Made by a program: the position numbers and the translations under genes. From assembly GCA_937917025.1 (NCBI GenBank), contig CALFSF010000157.1, forward strand, positions 1 through 5,344: a DNA stretch of 5,344 nt, read 5' to 3'. Source of the stretch: an uncultured Paraburkholderia sp. GTDB taxonomy: Bacteria; Pseudomonadota; Gammaproteobacteria; Burkholderiales; Burkholderiaceae. Each line of letters starts with the position of its first letter. The first letter of the stretch is position 1. This document shows positions 1 through 5,288 of this stretch, in pieces. Under the pieces are notes generated by a model, which was not told the origin of the DNA, made no database searches, and saw nothing but the letters and a program-made list of their open reading frames with translations.

Positions 1-805
1 CATCCACCCGCGCGCGCTCGACGAACTCATGCGGCGTGATCTCCGCCGATTCCGCGAACGCACGCGCGAAGCTTCGCGTGCTCATGCCCGCGACACGCGC
101 GAGTTCTTCAACCGTCAGCGGATTCGCGATGTGTTCCATCACGTAGTGCTGCACGGTAGCGATGGGCGAGCCGTCCACGGGCGCGCTCAGATACGGGCTG
201 AACTGCGACTGCCCACCGCGACGCTGCGCATAGACCACCAGCCGCTTCGCCACCTGAAGCGCGAGCGCCGCGCCATGATCTTCGGCGACCAGCGCAAGGG
301 CGAGGTCGATGCCCGCGGTCACACCGGCGGACGTCAGCAGACGTTCGTCGCGAAGATAGATCCGGTCGAAGTCGACGCGTGAAAGCGGAAACTGCTCCGC
401 GAGTTGCCGCGCGTTCTGCCAGTGCGTCGTGACGTTGCGGTTATCCAGCAGCCCCGCATGACCCAGCGCGAACGCACCCGTGCAAATCGAGCCGTAGCGC
501 TCGCTCTGCGACGCCACCTCGACGAGCCACGCGCACAGCCTGGCATCGGCGGCCTGGGTCGGCAGCAACGGGCCGCCCGCGACGAGCGCCGTGTGATAGC
601 GGTCGGCCGATCCGTCCCACACACGGTCGGCGAAGAGATGCGTGCCGTTCGAGGCGCGGATGTGCGCGTCGCCGGTGCTGACCAGTTCGAGTGCGTAGTG
701 CGCATCGCGCGGCAGAAACGAGTTGGCTTCGGCGAACACATCGGCAGGCCCCGCGACGTCGAGCGCCTGCACGTCCGGAAAGATCGCGATGGCGACGGTG
801 TGCAT
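1..805 (-). CDS. GlxA-family transcriptional regulator (DJ-1/PfpI-like + AraC HTH), 3' end cut by window edge
   Basis: The frame is open from an ATG at 805 to the left edge (268 codons, no stop), so the C-terminus is missing. The start is supported by GGAG nine bases upstream (815-818 on the plus strand). Residues 1 to about 180 form a DJ-1/PfpI-like (type 1 glutamine amidotransferase-like) domain. It begins MHTVAIAIFPDVQALDVAGP and carries the family's nucleophile-elbow segment GSICTGAFALGHAGLLD with Cys108, followed by TTHW. After a linker (RRGGQSQFS), the AraC-type DNA-binding domain begins near residue 215 with the first helix-turn-helix, LTVEELARVAGMSTRSFARAF. The second helix-turn-helix lies off the window. 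In this family the amidase-like domain usually acts as a ligand-sensing part and not as an enzyme; whether Cys108 is catalytic here is unknown. It is transcribed away from the HD-domain gene at 1025, which is its likely target (inference). The family call is firm; the ligand is not known. Confidence 0.93.
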   Translation of the reverse strand, partial: MHTVAIAIFPDVQALDVAGPADVFAEANSFLPRDAHYALELVSTGDAHIRASNGTHLFADRVWDGSADRYHTALVAGGPLLPTQAADARLCAWLVEVASQSERYGSICTGAFALGHAGLLDNRNVTTHWQNARQLAEQFPLSRVDFDRIYLRDERLLTSAGVTAGIDLALALVAEDHGAALALQVAKRLVVYAQRRGGQSQFSPYLSAPVDGSPIATVQHYVMEHIANPLTVEELARVAGMSTRSFARAFAESAEITPHEFVERARVD

Positions 806-1024
806 CAACAGGGGCTCCGCAGGTTCGGATTGGGCGCGATCGGGCCGGCTGGCAGAAGATCGCGTCTGACTGGCAGGGTTAGACGGATGGATCGCGTTGA
901 TCGGAAGCGCGCTGGCAGCCAGACTGAATGCCACGGTTACCCGCACCTTTCCGCCGCATTCTAGCAACTCATGCCGGTGAATCGGGTCGAGTCCGACCGC
1001 ACCTGTCAATCAACGGAGAATCAC
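806..1024. promoter_or_regulatory. Divergent promoter region between the GlxA-type regulator and the HD-domain gene
   Basis: This 219-bp gene-free stretch must hold the promoters of both divergent genes. The clear elements are GGAG ribosome-binding sites at both ends (815-818 for the minus gene, 1015-1018 for the plus gene) and the CTGGCAG repeat set at 849-918. No -35/-10 pair close to consensus stands out. A weak possibility for the plus gene is TTACCC (937-942) and TCTAGC (960-965), 17 bp apart. Confidence 0.55.
849..918. repeat. Three CTGGCAG direct repeats spaced by 21 and 42 bp
   Basis: CTGGCAG occurs at 849-855, 870-876 and 912-918. The starts are 21 and 42 bp apart, about two and four helical turns, so all copies face the same side of the DNA. 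The third copy extends into CTGGC-A-GCCAG (912-922), a small perfect inverted repeat. AraC-family proteins commonly bind pairs of direct half-sites about two turns apart, and the minus-strand gene starting at 805 encodes such a protein. Binding by that protein is inferred. Confidence 0.5.
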
Positions 1025-1714
1025 ATGAGCAACGCAATCGCCGGGATCAGGATCCCCGACAGCAAGATGGCCCGCGACGCCACGCAACTGGTTCGCGACA
1101 CCGAACCCGATCTGCTCTTCAATCACTCGACGCGCGTCTTTCTGTTCGGCGCGCTCACCGGCGAGCGCAAGCAGCTGAAGTACGACGCGGAACTGCTCTA
1201 CATCGGCGCGATGTTCCATGACATGGGGCTCGTGCCGGCATACAGCAGCACGACCGATCGTTTCGAAGTGGATGGCGCGAACGCGGCACGCGATTTCCTG
1301 AACCAGTACGGCATTCCGGAAGCCGAGGTCGATATGGTGTGGGACGCGATCGCGCTGCATACGACGCCCGGCATTCCGCAGCACAAGAAGCCAGTTGTCG
1401 CGCTGGTGACGGCCGGTGTGGAGATGGATGTACTGGGTCTCGCCTACGATGAATTTTCCGACGACCAGCGCAACCAGGTGGTCGCCGCGCATCCGCGCGA
1501 AACGAACTTCAAGGAAGGCATCATCGACGCGTTCGCGAAAGGCACCCGGCACAAGCCGGAAACGACCTTCGGCAACGTCAAGGCCGACGTGCTCGCCCTG
1601 AAGGAACCGGGCTACAAACGCGTGAATTTCTGCAGCCTGATCCTCGGTTCGTCATGGGTCGACGACGGGCATCAATGCCTGCATTGCGACGATCCCTCGC
1701 ACGGCCACAAGTGA
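1025..1714 (+). CDS. HD-domain protein, cyanamide hydratase (Ddi2)-like branch
   Basis: This 229-residue soluble protein carries the metal-binding residues of the HD superfamily in order: His34 (FNHSTRVF), His65-Asp66 (FHDMGL), His112 (IALHTTPG) and Asp135 (GVEMDVLG). The RFEVDGANAARDFL segment at 79-92 and the IALHT motif resemble the cyanamide hydratase/Ddi2 group, in which a metal-bound water hydrates a nitrile-like substrate. The substrate here is not established, and many bacterial members of this group are uncharacterised. No signal peptide or membrane segment is visible. The tail (203-229) is unusually rich in Cys and His: Cys203, a Cys218-x2-Cys221 pair, then HGHK. The ATG at 1025 is chosen over an in-frame ATG at 971 because CGGAGA (GGAG at 1015-1018) lies six bases upstream of it and residue conservation starts there. 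The gene diverges from the GlxA-type regulator, which probably controls it (inference). Confidence 0.85.
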   Translation: MSNAIAGIRIPDSKMARDATQLVRDTEPDLLFNHSTRVFLFGALTGERKQLKYDAELLYIGAMFHDMGLVPAYSSTTDRFEVDGANAARDFLNQYGIPEAEVDMVWDAIALHTTPGIPQHKKPVVALVTAGVEMDVLGLAYDEFSDDQRNQVVAAHPRETNFKEGIIDAFAKGTRHKPETTFGNVKADVLALKEPGYKRVNFCSLILGSSWVDDGHQCLHCDDPSHGHK

Positions 1715-1723
1715 TCGCACGGG

Positions 1724-1759
1724 GTCGCGTCGCGGCGTCTGAATATGTCGCGACGTGGC
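1724..1759. terminator. Possible weak hairpin between convergent genes
   Basis: CGTCGCG (1728-1734) pairs with CGCGACG (1749-1755) around a 14-base loop, and a few further pairs and wobbles extend it outward. It lies in the 71-bp gap where the HD-domain gene and the LuxR-type gene converge. There is no T-run, so an intrinsic terminator is only tentative. Confidence 0.25.
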
Positions 1760-1785
1760 TCGCCAGACCTATGCAACTTACAGCC

Positions 1786-2484
1786 CTAAGGCAATAACCC
1801 GCGCGTACGGGCTTCGAGAATGGCCTGCGTGCGCCGCTTGACGGCCAGTTTGCGGAAGATGTTCTTCAGGTGGGATTCCACCGTCAACGTGGAAAGCGAC
1901 AACAGGCAGGAAATCTCGCGGTTACTCAGCCCTCTGCCGACAAAATCGAGAATCTCCGTTTCCCGCACGCTCAGACTGTTTTTCGACGCGACGGCGGGCT
2001 CGCCCGCCACGGGCGGCTCCGGATCCAGACGCGAGCGGTTGAGCAGATCGAGAAGCCGCTTCGCGACGAACGGGTCGATGGGTGTGCCGCCACACAGCGC
2101 GCTGCGGATGTACAGGGCCATCTCCACGTCGTCCCGGCTCTTGAGCACGTAACCTGCCGCGCCCGCGCGCAGCATCCCCAGAATGTCGAGTTCATTGCGC
2201 TGTTCGGCAATCACGACGACCGGCAGTCCGCGCTGGCGATCGTGCAGGCTGCGGATCAGGTCGACACAGCTGCCATCGGGCAATTCGCCTTCGATCAATG
2301 CCAGCACGAAGGTGTCGTCGACCGGAAGTACGGCCGCTTCAGCGATGCTGTCCGCGAAGAACAGCGCGTCCCGATGCGCGTAGCCGAGGCTCGCAAGGAT
2401 GGCACGCAGCCGTACCTGTGTAACGGGATCATGTCCAACGATAAGCAGCCGTCGCAACCGCGACTCGGTGGGATCTGCAATCAT
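1786..2484 (-). CDS. LuxR/NarL-family regulator with a degenerate receiver domain
   Basis: The 232-residue protein has an N-terminal response-regulator-like domain (about 10-125) and a C-terminal LuxR/NarL helix-turn-helix (about 170-232: SLSVRETEILDFVGRGLSNR, then TVESHLKNIFRKL). The receiver keeps the fold pattern, including the conserved Lys115 (GAAGYVLK). However, the usual acidic pair is replaced by Gly17-His18 (LLIVGHDP), the phospho-acceptor Asp position is Glu65 (LALIEGELPDG), and the switch Thr/Ser is Ala93 (VVVIAEQ). Conventional phosphorylation is therefore unlikely, and the protein may act constitutively or by another input (inference). The start is uncertain. The frame is open to an ATG at 2628, with another ATG at 2574. 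The ATG at 2484 fits domain boundaries best, and the longer forms would run through a -10 element and a palindromic site, but no good ribosome-binding site precedes it. No histidine kinase gene is in view. It diverges from the T6SS operon and may regulate it. Confidence 0.85.
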   Translation of the reverse strand: MIADPTESRLRRLLIVGHDPVTQVRLRAILASLGYAHRDALFFADSIAEAAVLPVDDTFVLALIEGELPDGSCVDLIRSLHDRQRGLPVVVIAEQRNELDILGMLRAGAAGYVLKSRDDVEMALYIRSALCGGTPIDPFVAKRLLDLLNRSRLDPEPPVAGEPAVASKNSLSVRETEILDFVGRGLSNREISCLLSLSTLTVESHLKNIFRKLAVKRRTQAILEARTRGLLP

Positions 2485-2563
2485 GGGGAAGACGTCTGAG
2501 GAAGTGCTGCTGCTTTTTCGAGGTACGACGCAAGGTTGCGCCTCCGGCAGAAGATTCGACGCA

Positions 2564-2569
2564 ACTATA
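2564..2569 (-). promoter_or_regulatory. Candidate -10 element for the LuxR-type regulator
   Basis: Read on the minus strand this is TATAGT, five of six matches to TATAAT. A weak -35 (TTGTTT, 2585-2590) lies 15 bp upstream. Transcription would start near 2557, giving a leader of about 70 bases before the ATG at 2484 and excluding the ATG at 2574. The palindrome at 2592-2607 would then be centred about 42 bp upstream of the start, a usual activator position. Confidence 0.4.
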
Positions 2570-2591
2570 CACATATGCCCTGGAAAACAAA

Positions 2592-2607
2592 TACCTGAAA
2601 ACAGGTA
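2592..2607. promoter_or_regulatory. Palindromic operator, NarL-type 7-2-7 site (copy 1)
   Basis: TACCTGAAAACAGGTA is a perfect inverted repeat with arms TACCTG and CAGGTA. Read as heptamers it is TACCTGA-AA-ACAGGTA, the tail-to-tail 7-2-7 layout known for NarL/FixJ-family dimers. An outer inverted repeat (ATATGCCC at 2573-2580, GGGCATAT at 2623-2630) surrounds it. Confidence 0.6.
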
Positions 2608-2650
2608 GTGAGGGTTTGTCCGGGGCATATTCCGGGAAAAAGCGCAGTCA

Positions 2651-2670
2651 AATACCTGATCTCAGGTATT
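2651..2670. promoter_or_regulatory. Palindromic operator, NarL-type 7-2-7 site (copy 2)
   Basis: AATACCTGATCTCAGGTATT is a perfect inverted repeat with nine-base arms and a two-base centre, containing TACCTGA-N2-TCAGGTA. It shares ten of ten outer half-site bases with copy 1, and the centres are 61 bp apart, near six helical turns. It also overlaps a TTGACT (2647-2652, minus strand) that could serve as a second, weaker -35. Confidence 0.62.
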
Positions 2671-2703
2671 GCCGGCCATTCCGCGATACGTTTAAAGTCT
2701 GCA

Positions 2704-2718
2704 CAGTTCAGAACTGAA
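2704..2718. repeat. Short palindrome CAGTTC-A-GAACTG
   Basis: CAGTTC (2704-2709) and GAACTG (2711-2716) are perfect inverted arms around one base, overlapping a second symmetry, TTCAG-AA-CTGAA (2707-2718). It differs in sequence from the two TACCTG operators, so a separate DNA-binding protein could use it. Function is unknown. Confidence 0.35.
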
Positions 2719-2739
2719 AGAAAAAATGGCCGTGCCATT
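2719..2739 (-). terminator. Minus-strand hairpin followed by a T-run
   Basis: Read on the minus strand, AATGGC-ACG-GCCATT (2739-2725) forms a six-pair stem with a three-base loop, followed at once by TTTT and then CTTT. This is the layout of a small intrinsic terminator. It lies upstream of the LuxR-type gene, where no minus-strand gene ends, so it could end a short leader or a small RNA, or be fortuitous. The stem is short, with only three G-C pairs. Confidence 0.35.
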
Positions 2740-2837
2740 GAATAATTCCTGTAAATAGTTCCGGTTTTTTCCTGCTGAACCGCGCCGCTGACCACGGTAA
2801 TTGCGGGCAGGGAGGGATCGCGGGGGGCGAGTGCAAG

Positions 2838-2908
2838 CGGTACGCTACCGGCGCTCGACAGTGCGGCCTGTTATCTCATGACAGGTCCGCGGAACCCTTC
2901 GGAAGGGT
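2838..2908. repeat. Cluster of three small inverted repeats upstream of tssB
   Basis: Three separate symmetric elements sit within 71 bp: CGGTA-CGC-TACCG (2838-2850), CCTGT-N9-ACAGG (2867-2885) and ACCCTT-CGG-AAGGGT (2894-2908). The second resembles a lux-box-like layout, though the spacer is nine bases and not the eight of the Vibrio lux box. The third would form a tight RNA hairpin but has no T-run after it. Confidence 0.35.
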
Positions 2909-2989
2909 AGCCGCATTACCTGATATTGCAAATGAGCAATGAGCGCCATTTACCTTTCCGGTTTATGGCCAGAATGCTTTTATTTGCCC

Positions 2990-3011
2990 TTTTAATTACG
3001 TTTTAATGACG
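2990..3011 (+). repeat. Tandem 11-bp repeat near tssB
   Basis: TTTTAATTACG (2990-3000) is followed directly by TTTTAATGACG (3001-3011), ten of eleven bases identical. The AT-rich unit lies about 90 bp before the tssB start and may be part of its promoter (inference). Confidence 0.4.
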
Positions 3012-3096
3012 GATTTCGGTGTGCCTGATCGAACTTGGGCCGCGCATGGAATCCGGTTATTCATCAGACGTTTTGGGCTTTTTCCGGAGAGTTTTT

Positions 3097-3663
3097 ATGT
3101 CGAACAGTCTGCAAAAATGGGTGGGTCGCAACCGGCCGCCGCGCGTTCAGATTACGTACGACGTCGAGGTCGGCGACGCCGTGGAAAAGCGCGAGCTGCC
3201 GATGGTCGTCGGTCTGCTCGCGGACCTGTCGGGCCAGCCGGCCACGCCGCTGCCGAAGCTGAAAGAGCGCCGTTTCGTCGAGATCGATCGCGACAACTTC
3301 GATGAAATCGTCGGCAAGATCCGCCCGCGCCTCGACCTTTCGGTGCCGGACACGATGAAGGGCGAAGGCAACCTCAAGATCGAGCTGAACTTCGACCAGT
3401 TCTCGGATTTCCATCCGGAGAGCCTGGTGCGCCAGGTGCCGCGTCTCGCGAAGCTGCTCGAAGCGCGCCAGCAACTGCGCGATCTGCTCGGCAAGCTCGA
3501 CGGCAACGACGAGCTGGACTCGATCCTCGAGCGCATCGTCAAGGACGCCGACGAGCTGAAAAAGGTGCAAAGCCAGGCATACGCCGGCGACGCATCGCAG
3601 CCGCAGCCGCAACAGGCACCGCAGGCACAGCAGCCCGAACAGGAAGACGCCGCGTCCGAGTGA
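3097..3663 (+). CDS. tssB: Type VI secretion contractile sheath small subunit TssB (VipA)
   Basis: This 188-residue protein is the small subunit of the cytoplasmic T6SS sheath. With TssC it polymerises around the Hcp tube and contracts to drive the spike out of the cell. Family hallmarks seen are the start MSNSLQKWVGRNRPPRVQIT, the segment ELPMVVGLLADLSGQP (33-48), and ERRFVEIDRDNFDEI (57-71). These are followed by LKIELNFDQFSDFHPESLVR (93-112) and the helical LAKLLEARQQLRDLLGKLDG region (117-136). The length fits the family. After about residue 160 the tail turns into low-complexity Gln/Pro/Ala. The ATG at 3097 is preferred to an in-frame ATG at 3019 because GGAG (3086-3089) is seven bases upstream and the conserved N-terminus starts there. 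It is the first T6SS gene in view, 66 bp before tssC, and likely the first gene of its operon. Confidence 0.97.
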   Translation: MSNSLQKWVGRNRPPRVQITYDVEVGDAVEKRELPMVVGLLADLSGQPATPLPKLKERRFVEIDRDNFDEIVGKIRPRLDLSVPDTMKGEGNLKIELNFDQFSDFHPESLVRQVPRLAKLLEARQQLRDLLGKLDGNDELDSILERIVKDADELKKVQSQAYAGDASQPQPQQAPQAQQPEQEDAASE

Positions 3664-3729
3664 CCGGTCTTTCTCCCGCCTTTGCGGCACAACGCAAACG
3701 CAAAAACACATTCCACCAGGGTGATCAGA

Positions 3730-5241
3730 ATGGCAACCAAGCCTGCCGCCAACAGCGCGGCCACCGAAGCGACCTCGGGCACCGTCGTCACGACCCACAG
3801 CGAACTGAGCCTGCTCGAACGCATCGTCGAGGAAGGCAACATGGCGATCGAGCCGTCGCAGCGCGGCTACGCGAAGCAGCTCATCGGCCAGCTCGCCTCG
3901 CAGATTCTCGACGAAGGCATGCGCACGAGCCCCGACAAGAGTCTCGTCGCGACCATCAATGAACGCGTCGCGGAGATCGACCGTCTGCTGTCGGACCAGC
4001 TGAACGCGATCATGCACGATCCGGCTTTCCAGACGCTCGAAGCGTCGTGGACCGGCCTGCACGACATGGTGCAGGGCACGGAGACGGGCCAGAACCTGAA
4101 GCTGCGCCTGCTCAACGTGACGAAGAAGGAACTGCTGAAGGATCTCGAATCGGCGGTCGATCACGACATGAGCGTGCTCTTCAAGAAGATCTACGAGGAA
4201 GAGTACGGCACGTTCGGCGGCTACCCGTATTCGCTGCTGATCGGCGATTACTCGTTTGGCCGTCATCCGCAGGACATCGCGTTGCTCGAGCGCATTTCGA
4301 AAGTGGCCGCGGCCGCCCACGCGCCGTTCATCGCGTCGGCCGCGCCGAGCCTCTTCGACATCAAGTCGTTCACCGAACTGGGCGTCACGCGCGATCTGTC
4401 GAAGGTCTTCGAAAGCGCCGAGCTGACCACGTGGCGCAGCTTCCGCGAAGCCGAGGATTCGCGCTATGTGTCGCTGGTGCTGCCTTCGTACGCGGCGCGC
4501 CTGCCGTACGGCGCGAAAACCCAGCCGGTCGAGAACTTCAACTTCGAAGAAGACGTGGACGGCACCGATCACAGCAAGTATCTGTGGGCGAACTCCGCGT
4601 ATCAGCTCGGCCTGCGCATCACGAACGCGTTCGCGCTGTACAGCTGGTCGACGGCGATTCGCGGCGTCGAGGGCGGCGGCAAGGTCGACGGCCTCGTGGC
4701 GCACACGTACCGCACCGATGAAGGCGACGTCGCGCTGAAGTGCCCGACCGAGGTGACGATCACCGACCGCCGCGAAAAGGAACTGAACGATCTGGGCTTC
4801 ATCGCGATCGTCAATTCGAAGGGCTCCAATTCGGCGACGTTCTTCGGCAGCCAGACCGCCAACAAGCCGAAGCTCTTCAACAAGGATGCGGCCAACGCGA
4901 ACGCGCAACTGTCGGCGCGCCTGCCGTACGTGCTCGCGGCGTCGCGCTTCGCGCATTACCTGAAGGTGATGATGCGCGACAAGGTGGGCAGCTTCCAGAC
5001 TCGCGGCCAGGTCGAAAACTACCTGAACAACTGGATCGCCGATTACGTGCTGATCAACCCGGCGGCATCGCAAGCCTCCAAGGCGCGCTTTCCGCTGAGC
5101 GAAGCGCGCGTGGACGTGACCGAAGTGCCGGGCAAGCCGGGTGCATACCGCGCCACCTGCTTCCTGAAGCCTCACTTCCAGATGGAAGAACTGACGGCTT
5201 CGCTTCGGCTCGTCGCCGAACTGCCCGCGGCCGCGGCCTGA
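3730..5241 (+). CDS. tssC: Type VI secretion contractile sheath large subunit TssC (VipB)
   Basis: This 503-residue protein is the large sheath subunit, which pairs with TssB and forms the bulk of the contractile sheath. Recognisable family segments include SWTGLHDMVQGTETGQNLKL (106-125), YGTFGGYPYSLLIGDYSFGR (159-178) and HPQDIALLERISKVAAAAHA (179-198). Further on are LWANSAYQLGLRITNAF (285-301), LPYVLAASRFAHYLKVMMRD (398-417) and the C-terminal FLKPHFQMEELTASLRLVAE (478-497). Length matches the usual size of about 500. The N-terminal helix SELSLLERIVEEGNM (24-38) corresponds by position to the segment that the ClpV/TssH ATPase grips when recycling contracted sheath in VipB (inference). The ATG at 3730 is chosen over an in-frame ATG at 3682: AGGG (3718-3721) precedes it by eight bases, and 3682 lies just past tssB with no good site. 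A run of Ala ends the protein. Co-transcription with tssB is likely. Confidence 0.98.
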   Translation: MATKPAANSAATEATSGTVVTTHSELSLLERIVEEGNMAIEPSQRGYAKQLIGQLASQILDEGMRTSPDKSLVATINERVAEIDRLLSDQLNAIMHDPAFQTLEASWTGLHDMVQGTETGQNLKLRLLNVTKKELLKDLESAVDHDMSVLFKKIYEEEYGTFGGYPYSLLIGDYSFGRHPQDIALLERISKVAAAAHAPFIASAAPSLFDIKSFTELGVTRDLSKVFESAELTTWRSFREAEDSRYVSLVLPSYAARLPYGAKTQPVENFNFEEDVDGTDHSKYLWANSAYQLGLRITNAFALYSWSTAIRGVEGGGKVDGLVAHTYRTDEGDVALKCPTEVTITDRREKELNDLGFIAIVNSKGSNSATFFGSQTANKPKLFNKDAANANAQLSARLPYVLAASRFAHYLKVMMRDKVGSFQTRGQVENYLNNWIADYVLINPAASQASKARFPLSEARVDVTEVPGKPGAYRATCFLKPHFQMEELTASLRLVAELPAAAA

Positions 5242-5288
5242 CGCCCGCCGTTTGACCCCTACAACCGAAGCACTGAGGTACGGAATTC

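Larger units (their letters stand above)
2485..3096. promoter_or_regulatory. 612-bp regulatory region between the LuxR-type gene and tssB
   Basis: No convincing gene is seen here; short open frames lack the codon character of the neighbours. Base composition is more AT-rich than the flanking genes, especially at 2580-2770 and 2915-3010. The stretch holds two perfect palindromic operators, a -10 element for the minus-strand regulator, a hairpin with T-run on the minus strand, several small inverted repeats (2704-2716, 2838-2850, 2867-2885, 2894-2908), and an 11-bp tandem repeat near tssB. A lone TACCTGA (2917-2923) repeats the operator half-site on the tssB side, and AATGAGC is duplicated in tandem at 2931-2944. 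No consensus sigma-54 or sigma-70 promoter for tssB could be assigned with confidence. Confidence 0.7.

Noticed and set aside
404..964. A 186-codon plus-strand frame over the GlxA-type gene
   Set aside because: It is a shadow of the real minus-strand gene, with Arg-rich composition and no recognisable domain. It also runs through the divergent promoter region.
1870..2499. A 209-codon plus-strand frame opposite the LuxR-type gene
   Set aside because: The minus strand encodes a clear receiver-like plus LuxR-type HTH protein; the plus frame shows no domain and has no ribosome-binding site of note.
2485..2628. N-terminal extension of the LuxR-type regulator to the ATG at 2628 or 2574
   Set aside because: The added residues match no domain, and the longest form would cover the operator at 2592-2607 and the -10 at 2564-2569. 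The start at 2484 remains tentative because it has no clear ribosome-binding site.
2720..2737. Sigma-54-like site on the minus strand (TGGCACG followed by a T-run)
   Set aside because: The -24 half matches well, but the near-invariant GC at -12 is missing. The hairpin with T-run explains the same bases better.
3676..3687. CCGC-CTTT-GCGG mini-hairpin between tssB and tssC
   Set aside because: Only four pairs and no T-run; expected by chance in high-GC sequence and unlikely to separate two co-transcribed genes.
3064..5175. A 703-codon open frame on the minus strand across tssB and tssC
   Set aside because: It runs antisense to two certain genes, and the product is a Arg/Leu/Val/His-rich string typical of the reverse strand of high-GC coding DNA. 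No domain is recognisable.
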